The notes under the pieces are model-generated. The model ran no database searches. It was not told the origin of the DNA and was given only the letters and a program-made list of their open reading frames with translations. Both the position numbers and the translations under genes were made by a program. From Acestrorhynchus altus (Eukaryota > Chordata > Actinopteri > Characiformes > Acestrorhynchidae): a DNA stretch of 64,000 nucleotides. The stretch is taken from contig CM067507.1 in NCBI GenBank assembly GCA_034509495.1, positions 12,152,648 to 12,216,647 on the forward strand, in the 5' to 3' direction. Within the stretch, counting starts at the first letter, position 1; each line of letters opens with the position of its first letter. This document shows, one piece after another, positions 1 to 38,969 of the stretch.

Positions 1-539
1 TGGTCATGCTCAGACACATTAGGACATAAGAAAGTGTCAATTTGAAACTATTTCACAGTTCTGTAAAGGCATAACAAAGCATACATTAGGAACAGCTACA
101 CTCTGCTAGTAAAAAGGAACACCAGTCCAGTTTCCTGAAAACAGTGGGATGAGACGGGATTGTTTTTTGGTGATAATTGCCGCAGCTTCTCTCTGTGAAG
201 TTGGCTGTGGTTAACTGAGGGACAAACTGGTTGTTAACTCTTATCCCACTGTATAGCCTGTGGAGCGCCTCGTCAGCTTTAGGGTAGATGTAAACAAGTC
301 TGCGACATCTGCTAACAGCATATGAGGTGACAGAGTCAACAAATAGCAAAGTGTCATTACTTTTAAGGTGGACTGAGTTAAGGGCACTTGTTAATGGATG
401 AACTGAGTGATGCCCTGTAAGATTCTCCATGGTCTATGTAGTTCTGCGTGTATTTCCACCACTCCCCATAACCTTGTTACTGCTTGCATAAAGTTAACCA
501 GTAAACTTGAATTTATATTTATTAACCAGGTCAAGCCAT

Positions 540-830
540 CAGCTACATTGTGAGCACTGTGAGCTAAATTCTGGAAATGAATGACCTGGACTGGACCTCA
601 CCTAAACATCTGTTCTGAGATCAAGTGTATCAGTAGCAAACTAATTGGCCTTTGCTACAGTGACAGCCTCTAGATGCTGGAACATTGCTGTGAGGCTTTG
701 ATTGAATTCAGCTATAAGAGCATTAGTGAGGTCAGGTGTTGGGTGATTAGTTCTGGATCACAAACGCTGCTCCAACTTATCCCAGAGATGTGGGCTTGAT
801 GGTTGATATTTGGTATTAGTCATGGTGAAC
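540..830. mobile_element. Worn MITE-like fragment
   Basis: The run gcattagtgaggtca followed by tgttgggtg and ttctggatca at about 718-755 is shared with 61950-62196 in this window, so both are copies of one dispersed element. No intact ends are visible here. The remaining parts of 1-1380 contain no exon I could identify. Confidence 0.45.
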
Positions 831-1169
831 TTACACAGAGTAAATAATTTTTGCTTTTTTATTTGAACAGTTAATGCAGAAATGTGATATCTGCTATATC
901 TCAATTTCTATAAGTATAAAATCAGTCTTTCTAAGATCAAAGCCAACATAGGCGCCACATGCGGTTGATGCAGGCAGCCATATCATTGCAGTGTTTGGTG
1001 TGACACCTCCCTTAGTAGGGACATGTTTCCCAACCTGTTAATCTCTATATGCTATCAGAGGTTCTTTGTGTATTGTTAGCTTTTATTTTGGATACAGTGG
1101 AAACCTTTCAATGGAAACCTTTGCTCACTTTGCTTATATTATCTTTTTCTGTGAATATGTGAATATGTA

Positions 1170-1177
1170 TGTGTGTG

Positions 1178-1244
<67 letters not shown>
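1170..1244 (+). repeat. TG/AT microsatellite
   Basis: A short TG run (1170-1183) followed by about 30 AT units (1185-1244), 137 bases before the first recognised myo1f exon. Confidence 0.97.
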
Positions 1245-1246
<2 letters not shown>

Positions 1247-1380
1247 CCTCAAAAGATGTCAAGAGACCCAAAGAAAAGCTTGAGGGGTGTATCAGTAATA
1301 CAGTTTAACATTTCAGTGTTTTAGATTTTAAATAAAGAATGAATTTAAATAAAGAATGACAATTTCTATCTCTATTTCAG

Positions 1381-28425
<27,045 letters not shown>

Positions 28426-28803
28426 AGCACGACACTAATGGATGAACAATTGATCACCATGCATTATTGATCATTGAAAAACAAATGCAATAATAAGACA
28501 AACCTGACTGAGGCTGCAATCTTTAAAGAACAAGGGACAAAATGAGCTGCTTGACTCAAACATTGTATATGATATTGAAGTTCATTTTTTTTTTTTATTA
28601 AACAGTCAGATTTCTACACAGCGTGATTCAGATGTAAACAGCAATTATTCAAATTGTTTTACAAAACTGATCTGAATAACTCATTATATTTGTTATGTCC
28701 CTTAAAGCTATGTTTATATTAATGTTTTATGTTGGAAAAATATACAATTAGCATGAGTATCTCCATCTCTATCTTATGAAATTTCTCATTTTAATGGTTC
28801 TGT

Positions 28804-28809
28804 AATAAA
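28804..28809 (+). terminator. Probable myo1f polyadenylation signal
   Basis: AATAAA lies about 380 bases after the myo1f stop codon in AT-rich non-coding sequence. It is the first canonical hexamer I noticed after the stop on this strand, which implies a short 3' UTR of about 400 bases. Confidence 0.5.
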
Positions 28810-29802
28810 GGCAAGTTTAAATGCTTAATGCATTTGGATTTACACATCATTAAAGGGAAATTAAATTAAAATAATCAGAAATTAAACTACATGACAAAGT
28901 GTTGGTTGATTGGTACAACAGAGGCCATGATTTATTTGTGGAATGCTTCTAGGAAAACTTAATGGAATCTCTGCAATAAATATAATCTCAGAGATTGCTT
29001 CTGTTTTTGCTTGAAATTATCAATATTTGATCATTTGATTTGATACTTGAATTATCAGTCTTTAAAAATTACTATATCATATCTACTTTGCAAGTTAAGA
29101 TTTGTGTGTCCAAAAAAACCAAGTGGGTGATATGTGTGGAAATTGTGTGATTTCTGGATGGATGATGCCACTGAGTACATTCCTGGGCAAATTATGCCAT
29201 ACAATCATCACAGTTAAAGTCATCATGCTGCTTCTTTATTTCATCATCTCAACCAACACAATCCCTTGCAGTTTGCTGAGTCAGGTAAATACACTAAAGA
29301 GTGTAACTGAGTGTTTTTTGTTTTTTTGTTTTTTTGGTTTTTTTTTAGAAGGACAAAGTTTGCTGTTTGGAGACCTTTGCTGTTTGCTTTGAACTCTGTA
29401 GCGAAGGAATGAGATTAGACCACCACACAGTTTGTAGCATAGGTTGTGGACAGTTGAACTAAATATTTGCCCTTGTGCGCTGAAGCTTTTTAAATAGACT
29501 TTGGATTGAACATCATGGTTACGTCATTGGCCACTGTACATGCATATGTTGGAAAGTGGAGTGAAATAGGGAGTTCTGTGAACTTTTTGTGTGTCAATCC
29601 CATTGCTGAAGATGCCCTTTGAGGCAAAACGTAGCTATTAAAAGAACAGCCTGGACTTGTGAAACCAGCTGGAATGCTCTTCCCTGCAGTGCTATGTTAG
29701 CCTTACAGTGTAAAATAAAATTTATGCCAATTACTAAAAATATTTTTCACACACCTAGGTAGTAGCAGCAGTATTTCTAGTGATTTTAATTGTTCTAACA
29801 TA
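28810..29802 (+). other. Intergenic DNA downstream of myo1f
   Basis: AT-rich with short T runs near 29320-29346. No gene or named repeat seen. Confidence 0.4.
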
Positions 29803-30801
29803 CAGAGGGGGAAAATAAGTGTTCCCAGCTACAAAGAATGGAGAGGTCTGTATTTTTTATCATAGGTACACTTCAACTGAGAGGGACACAATCCAAAAAA
29901 AAATCCAGAAAGATCACATTGTATGATTTTTAAGTAATAAGTTGGATTTTATTGCATGAAGTATCTGATACAACAGAAGGTTAACCAGAACTTAATATTT
30001 GGTACAGAAACCTTTGTTTGCATTTACAGAGGTCAGATGTTTCCTGTAGTTCTTGACCAAGTTTGCACACAGCAGCAGGGATTTTGGCCCACTCCTCCAT
30101 CCACATCTTCTTCAAACTTACCTGGACATGTGCTAGTGTGAGCAGGGGGACTGTGCCTGCCCTGCAGGATTTTAATTAATGACAATGTAGTGTGTTAATG
30201 TAGTGTGCTCTCTTCAGGTCATTGACAAGGTCCTCCTGTGTATTTTTGGGCTGATTCCTGACCTTTTTCAGTCCTTTTCTATCCCACAAGGTGAGATTTT
30301 GCATGGAGGTGTCTTCTTGTGTTTCTTCCATTTTCTAATAATTGAGCCAACAGTTGTTGTGTTCACACCAAGCTGCTTCCCTATTGTTCTATAGCCCATA
30401 CAGCCCATACCAGCCTTATGCAGGTCTACATTTGTGTGCCTGGTGTACAGGCAGCTTTGATCTTGGCCATGATGGAAAGGTTGGAGTATGATTTATTGAA
30501 CTTGTTACCTGTATAAAAGACACCTGTTCACTGAAACAGGTGAAATTGATACAGGTAATGAGCACAGAGTAGGAGGCCTTCTTAAAGAAAAATTATCAGG
30601 TCTGTGAGAGCCAGAATTCGTTCCTGTTGGTAGGTGATCAAATATTTGTTTCATTCAATAAAATGCAAATTAATTATTTATAAATGTGATTTTATGGATT
30701 TTTTTTATAGTCTGTCTGTCTCTCAAAGTGGAAGTTACAAATTACACACCTCTTACAACTTGCAAAATCAGCAGTGTATAAAATACTTATTTTCCCCACT
30801 G
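29803..30801 (-). mobile_element. Degenerate Tc1-family transposon, internally deleted
   Basis: Ends CAGAGGGGGAAAATAAG at 29803 and ttattttccccactg at 30801, each next to TA, as in the 13027-14529 element. Inside, in the same antisense order, are relics such as cagaggtcagatgtttcctg, ccactcctccatcc and caccaagctgcttccctatt. At about 1.0 kb against 1.5 kb, the middle of the transposase is missing. Confidence 0.8.
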
Positions 30802-31584
30802 TACTTCAAAAAATAAAAATGAGATAACCCAACCATGCAAGTGCAGTTACCATTTTGGTTGCAGCCCACATCTTGTATAGCTGTGTTTTATGTCCCTCTT
30901 GCTGGCTTGGCAGTTAGTCAGTCTGTAAAACACAAAAGCTGTCTGACAGATGATGGTTTTTGATGATATTTGTATTCCTTGAGTGTATGTTTTATATACA
31001 TGCTGCTTTGTTTATACCACAAGGTATACAATGATGCCCATCCACTGTAACCGTTATTAGGGTAGAACAACCTGTCTTTTAGTGGCAAGCTGTTAAAATA
31101 ACTGAAGAAGGCGTCTGGATTATCCATTTTCCTGATCTTGACATCTCAATGATAACTGTGGCTGTAGCGTTAACTACGGAACCAATCATCTCTGTTTACA
31201 AACTTTATGCTGATGATTATGCAGAAAGGTGTCTTCTGTGGTGCAACATCAAAACAAATGTTTGAAAGAGAACCATTCTTGCAATGACTTTGTGAGGAAG
31301 CTTTCAGACTCTTCAGATTGGGAAGTATTTTGACTCTGTAGACTTGGTGTAAAGATACAGAGCAGTCTTTTCTGTAATGTGTATAATGGGCAGAGCTTTC
31401 TCTTGACTTTTCTGAACAGTACAGTATCGGGGCATGAGTATAGTCATGGCCTTTGCAGTCCTTGGGGATATTGTGAAATCCATCTGTGAGAAACAGAAGG
31501 AAAAAATCTTACTTCTTGCCTAATTCTCCAGTGTTATATATTCAGTTACCCAGATTGTGTAAGACCACCGTGGAATAAGCAGAG
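30802..31584 (+). other. DNA upstream of prune1
   Basis: Non-coding; nothing recognised until the CpG-rich promoter. Confidence 0.4.
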
Positions 31585-31870
31585 TCCCAGACTACATTAC
31601 CCATAAGCCTTTAACCACGTGATGAGGGCGCACAGCAGTTACGTTGGTGCTCGCTGTAAGGGACCACAGTCGTGAATCGGCACTAACCTTGTGCAGCAGC
31701 TCAGTACGGCGCTGTGTAATCTCCTCCGAGTCTGTTTGCCGGTCAGGGGGCTGTTCACAGGCCGCAGCGATTCCTCGGTGTTACGGGTCTGTTCGGGGAG
31801 CATGGAGGCGTATTTACGGAGCTGTCGCGACGTGTTTCAGGTAAGTTAGGGCAGAAGGACGCGCGCGGAG
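31585..31870 (+). promoter_or_regulatory. CpG-rich prune1 promoter region with an ACTACA-type motif
   Basis: From about 31618 the sequence becomes rich in CG dinucleotides, in contrast to the AT-rich surroundings, and stays so through prune1 exon 1 and the start of intron 1. At 31591-31602 lies actacattaccc, close to the ACTACAnnTCCC element found in many vertebrate housekeeping promoters and linked to ZNF143. No TATA box is evident. Promoter assignment is inferred from position. Confidence 0.55.
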
Positions 31871-34800
31871 CGCTCACCCAGCTCTCACTTTACAGGCGTG
31901 CTCACGTTTTCCATTCGCACGGCGTCTGAATGGTCGTTAGTGCAGCAGTTGTGTTTTTAAGGGAATTTGATGGGAGAGGTGTGTGTGAGCGCTGACTGAG
32001 CTCAACACGACGTGCAGAAAAGTTGCTGAACATTGATCGCTGCACGCTCGTTTGCTTTATTGCGCAGGCGCAGACTGATAAAAATCAACAGTAAAACACT
32101 CCAGTTTACATTGTTTCTCTTCCTGTCAGATCGTGTCTGATTCAGTGTGTTTACACTGTTTCTGTTGCTGTCAGATCGAGTCTGATTCAGTGTGTTTACA
32201 CTGTTTGTCTTCGTGTCTGATTCAGTGTGTTTACACTGTTTCTGTTCCTGTCAGATCGAGTCCGATTCAGTGTGTTTACACTGTTTGTTTTCCTGTCCGA
32301 TCGTGTCGGATTCAGTGTTTACACTGTTTCTGTTCCTGTCAGATCGAGTCTGATTCAGTGTGTTTACACTGTTTATTCTGAGACCAAAGGGTTCTTTGAG
32401 TGCTCATGGTTCCATTCAGAAACATTGTCTTTACTAAAGCTTATCCCCAATAAAACCATAATTTATGAAGTCATTCATAAAGTCTTTACAGAAACATCTC
32501 TGTTGGACACTTTCCCTAATCAAGTGTTTAGGCTGAGGGGGACTGTGAACAGATGTTTCATTATGCTTTTCAAATCAAATGTGAACTCTACAAAGAAAAT
32601 GTAAATCTATGTAGTGGAAAGTTATGTAGAATCTACATCACCTGAGATATTATTGTTGACTGTTTAGACCTGGCGGGGTTAAACCCCAACTGAGTTAAAA
32701 ACTGAACATAAGTCATGGATGGCACCCATGTGATGGCCCATTTGGGAATCCCAATTTGGTCTTAGCCTGTGACAGTACATGTACATCCCCAACTGGAAAC
32801 CACCTACCCCATGTGAGCCCTGCGTGAGCATGTTAGCTGGGGAATAACCAGCTTGGGTTTACTAGTTGTCAGTGTTCAGTTTAGTTTTAACTTAAAATTT
32901 CACTTACTGACATCTGGTGGACCTCTGGTTTTTTTTAAATTGTTTAGTTTTTACTGATCATGTTCACTGTCCAGAAGTATGCAGACACTGTTAATAAATT
33001 AGCTACTTTAAGATGCACCTATTATTTGACACACTACTCAAACAGCTTTTGGAATCTCCACTGGAAAATCATTGCCAATAGAATGGGACGTGATGGTCAC
33101 TACCCTGATTTAACAGTGTTACCAGTATAGTGTATGTTTTCAATTTGAGCCTTATAGTTTAGTTTGGGATCAGCATGAACACCCTAACCATGCTAATCCA
33201 AGGTAGACCACAGTGGATAACCAGCCTGACCATACTGATTTACTAGTATGGCCATAGGCATGCCGATAGTCCAGCTAAATTATCTAATTCAAAACAAAAA
33301 AATATAGTGTCTGTTCCAAATATCAGCCATTTAGCGGTCTTGTTTAATTCCTCTTCCCCCATTTGCCAATCAATTGGAGTAAATTAAAAGGAATTCCGAA
33401 CTTACAGAGGAACAGAAATTAAGCGTTACTCCCAAATGGCCAAAATTGGGAACCTTTTGGACTGCCCCCTATGCTATTGTACGAGCCAAAAGCTAAGAAC
33501 CAGTTTAGTGTAATTGTATATTGTAAATGATGTCTTTAATATGTGTTATATGCTTACCTGTCCAGGTGTTGCAGATGGGAATAAGCTTTTTAGCTAACCC
33601 TAATCTCTTTGAAGATTAATGTAATCTGTGGATTGTCCTTGGCATTTCAGCTAGACATAATGACTAGTGGGTAACACTCAGCCCACCATTTGATTCACAA
33701 AACTGGGCTCATAAACCAATATTCTCAAATTTGAACAAAATTTGAATCATGAGAAATGGCAGTAGCTGGTAGATGAGAAGAGTGTTTTGCACCTAGTCTT
33801 TGCAGACTTTGGTGTTTGAACTTGTAGACACATTCGATATCATAATTATTAGAATATTCATGCTCCACAATGTATCGTCTCATCTTCACATCAAACAATG
33901 TCCAATTTTTCCATCTTTGAAGAAGACGCAATACGAAAATATTGTTAAGAAACAATATTAAATGGCTGCGTCTGAAATCTACTCACTACTCGTTCATTGA
34001 TGATGTAACTCTTGACAGTAGCAGCAGAGTGAATTCAGAAAAATCCTGGCTGAGCAATATGTCCAGTCACATGCAGGAACCTCAATATGCAGGACAGTGA
34101 CTCAAAGCACACTGCCCACACAGCAACTGAAGAGAGAAATCGAACTAAACAAAAAAAAGCATTGCACAAGAAGAATGCAACAGTATTAACTGTTCTTTTC
34201 TTTAATGAATTTAAAGTATATATTCGTATATTTTGTTCACTTAAAAATTGGGTGGTCTGCCTCTCTGGGGAAACTGATTCCTGTAGAAGTTTGATGATAC
34301 TGCAGTAAGTGCAATGTCTAAACCTATGGTTCTCAAAGGGATCCTGGGGGGTCTGTGATGGTATTCACTTCTGCTGTCTTAAGAGTGAAAAATATAGGTA
34401 TTGGGTACACATTAGATAATTGCATTTATTAAAAATATGCAGATATCCTTTTAATTTTTTTCTATTGAAATTGACATATAAAGTCCAGAATGTCACATTC
34501 ATATATAGTATCACTTAAACAAGGTTTTTACTTTATTATTAATTGGCAACACATCCTACTTAAATTAGTGTGACATTTATAGAAACACAAAAATGGGATC
34601 AGAACCATATGATGCAAGAAACTGGATTAGGACAACCCCAGAATGTTTGAGAGCCCCTGGCTTAAACTGTCTGCTCTTATGAATTTCAGTAAGTAATTCA
34701 AGTTGATGCTGATCCGACTCAAATAATAATTATTGTTATTTATACTTATAAGACTTAATAAGTCTTGAGTTCTGCAAGGAAGTAAAGTATAGCATTACTC

Positions 34801-37699
34801 TACAATTGTGGTTTGAGTGTGTGTGCAGGCTGATATTTGTTGTAAACAGTGGTATGATCTAGGCTCAAAAACTGACTGAACATTGTAACCCCTTACTGCC
34901 TACGTCATGAAATACAGTGACTAGGAGAAAGGAGAGAGCCAGGGGAGCAAAAGCACATTATCTTCACAGGCTGAAGTATACTGTATAAGCAGAAATGTGA
35001 TTTCTTCTCATTTGACCACTCCATCAGCCCACTAGACAAGTCCTTATCTGTTGTGTAATTTGAGACACTCTTCTAAAGACTGAAACTGGACCCACTGAGT
35101 TTATTGAATTAAAGTTTGTCCATTGTTCTACAATATTAGGGTCACATGAAGAACAGCTCAGGGTTGCTCCACCTGGTGCTGGGGAATGAGGCGTGTGATC
35201 TGGACTCCATGGTATCAGCTCTCACATTTGCCTATTTTCTGTCAAAGGTGAGTTACTCATTATCTTGTAGTTGACTTGGATATGGTATGTGAGGTTTAAT
35301 GGCCAGGGTTTGAAATACTTTTCTATATATGGTATGGCCGTCCTCATGTCTGCATTGTACTGAAGGCGGGACATTGTTTTATTTCTAGACACTGGAGTCT
35401 GGGAAAGCGGCAGTGCCTGTCCTGAATATCCCTCGAGCAGAGTTCCCCTTGCGCTCTGACAGCATTTTCTTGCTAAGAGAGACTGGCTTGTCCCAGGAAT
35501 ACCTGCTGTTCAGAGATGAGGTGGATCTCCATAGCCTGCAACAGATGGCCATTACATTAGTGGATCACAATGTTTTACCTGAGTATGTTTGCTTGAGTCA
35601 TTTTTACCAAATTTCAAGTTTGATATGATAATAAGGGCAATTCTGAGGTCATGATTCAGGTCAGATGTCAGTGTGTGTTGAAAAGTCTGTAATCTGAGTC
35701 CTGATTATGTAGATACGTTTGGCTCAGATAAATTAACATTGTCATCACAATGTGGGCATGTGCAATATTATGCACAGTTAGAAACATTTTTGCTGCTTGA
35801 TAAAAAAGAAATGATTCATTTGTATATATAAATGTATATCGTGACAGACCAGGATAATTGATTTCTGATGACCTCGTTTGAAATATATTGAATATATATT
35901 TCAATATATATTGCAGAAGGGTGAAAAAGAAGTATTGCATTGGCATTTAGCCCTAATAACATTCATATTGTGCAGCCCTAACTGAAACTCTAATAAGAGC
36001 ATTTTGTCAACACTGTTCGATATAATTTAATTTAATTTGATATATTTATCGGGACTCCTCCTGGGTTCTACTGCTGTCTAAATGTTGGACCTTATTATGA
36101 TGCATAAACTGAAGTGTCATTGAATGTGTTATTTTACGTAATGTAAGTAATACCCCATATTGAATGGTTATGCATCATAGTTTGTCAAGTTTGTGTTATT
36201 TGGAATATGCCCAAGTATTTATGTCTGTCTTCTGATTTTCTGTAAGTTCTCAACAAAACAATATAATATGAATATAATATAAACAAAGCAATTGAAGTTT
36301 TGGTGGTGTTTTGTAGAAACATTTTAAAGGCAACAGAAGGCTTTGATGCCAGATGAGTGTGCACTACAGAACACCATGCTGTGTGTACTGTAATAACAGG
36401 ATGTCCTCTCTGCAGAGCTGATAGAGCATTAGAGAAATCCGTAGTGGAAGTCATTGACCATCATCGTCTAGAGAGGGCCCCTTCTCCCTGTTGCCCTGTG
36501 ACTGTGGAGACTGTGGGCTCCTGTGCCACACTGGTAGCAGAGCGTATTGTCCAGAAGGCACCTGAGCTGTTGGACCAACAGGTGGCACAGCTTTTATATG
36601 GTAAGTAACTTGGCAGTCACTCTTGTGTGGAGGAGTAACAGTGCTTGGGTGGGTTTCAGTAAACAGCAGTGTGGTTGATGCATCATATGCTTTTATTCCA
36701 AAAACAAAACAAGTGATTTTTACAAAACCACTCTTACTCTTTACTCAGGCATAACTGTAGCCATTTTGCCTACATGTTGAAATTGTATCCAGTATTACAA
36801 CTGGATGCACTGATGCTTTGATTTGTGTATTCATGAAAGCCTGAACATGGCTTGCTGAACAATGCTGAAAATTTGTCGGTTAGCATTGGGAAGAATTGTG
36901 ATGAAACGGCATTAATCCAGCTAGACGCTTCACTGACTTGAGTGCGAATCCCCAGACTGTTTGGCCTTTGAAGCTACCATAATAATTAAACAGGATTATT
37001 ACCAGGCTCCATGGCAATTTTCAACATGAATGCTTGTGCTCACAGCTCAGTCTGTTGTTTACTCGGCCTGAAGCCAACTGGAGTGCTTATTTTAGACTCA
37101 GAACTGCTTTAAACAGACAAGATCCTGACATTGATGTACAACGTGGGTGTAATCTTTACTCTCTAAAGTTGTATACTTTTGGAAGTGAGCCTTTCTGGTG
37201 ATGCATAATTTGACATTTGCATCAACAAACAAACATTTGTTTCTACACTATTAAATGACCCCTTTTAAACACTTCTGTTGTCAGGCACTATTATCACTGA
37301 CTGTGTTAATATGGCACCTGAGGCTGGAAAAGTCACTCCTAAGGACAGCCAGTATGCCATTCTACTTGAGACACGCTTCCCTAAGCTCCCTCCTAGGAGC
37401 ATCCTCTTCCAGTCGCTACAGAATGCAAAGTTTGATGTGTCAGGTGAGCTGTAAATGATGGAGTGGGAGTATTTAAACACTGTTAAATGCTGTTAATGAT
37501 GTTGTACACCATTAAATACTATTGTATTTTGATAGTCAACTTTACTGAAGGAAAACACCTTAATTTTCAGTGATAATCTACATAAAAAAGTGATTCCAGT
37601 TTCTTTTGGAGCGTTTTGGAGAATGTTCTTTGGAACAATGTCAAGAACAACTGCAAGATTCAGATTATGTCAAAGTGAATAGCAGAATATTTGGATTTA

Positions 37700-37791
<92 letters not shown>

Positions 37792-38881
37792 TGTGAGAGA
37801 GTGTGAGAGAGTGTGAGAGAGTGTGTGAGAGTGTGTGAGAGTGTGTGAGAGTGTGTGAGAGTGTGTGAGAGAGTGAGACCGGGAAAGTTTGATTAAATTC
37901 TAATAGATGTATCTTGTGAAATCAGGTCTCAACACAGAGCAGATGTTGCTAAAGGACATGAAAGCTGTATCTGGGGGAGATTTGAGATTGGCTGTCAGTG
38001 TTATCTACATGACACTGGAGGTAAATGTTTTGGTAATGTTATGCTGGGGTGAATGAATGTGTATTTCTGTTTGTATGTCTGATGGCTTTACTGATTTTCA
38101 TTAAGAGATTGAAGTATGTATGTCTAAACCTTCCCCAGGCTCATATGCTCAGATGATTCATGCACTGATCACATAGTTACATTCTCTGTGAAGCTGCATT
38201 TTTTTAATGCATGTAGAAATTGTCATCCCATTAAATATTTAGTCCTTTATTAAGGAACATGGAAATATGAGCATTTGATATTCTTTCATACAAGTCTTTG
38301 CAAAAACAATGAAACAATACATGTAATGTTATTTTCATTTTCTGTGCTTAAAATTATAAAATGTCCATATGTTTGTAAATTTGTTTGTTAAAAAGACAAA
38401 CCTTTTATAAGACTATAAGCTGCCATTGTGAGAAATAATTTAGGTACTAATATTCTTTTAAAACACTGAAGACCCTATGTGTTTGCAGGCATTCCTACAG
38501 AGACAGCGTCTACAGCAGGAGTTTTGTGAATTCTGTCACAAGTACAGTTACAATCTGTTGGTGGCCATGACCATTTCATTCAAAGACAATAAGGAACCCT
38601 TCAGACAGCTCGCAGTTTACAGTTCCAGCACACTCTACAGAGATGAGGTATGTTAGAGACAAATGTTGACGTTATGTTGTACATTAGAGACCAAAACATT
38701 GTAACTGTCATGGAAAACTTGGAAAACAAAAAGGCATTCTTAGTGAGAAGTAGGCATGTGCTAAACAGTCACAGGACCCACCCGCCAACTGTAATAAGCA
38801 AACTCACCAAAGACAACGGAGGTAGTGAAGTTCAGCTTATAGGCCACACAGGCAACAGTGGTTATTCACATGTGTCATTTT

Positions 38882-38969
<88 letters not shown>

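Noticed and set aside
29101..29392. Possible small gene between myo1f and prune1
   Set aside because: The 96-residue frame ends in low-complexity Phe/Gly from T-rich DNA, with no splice context or family match.
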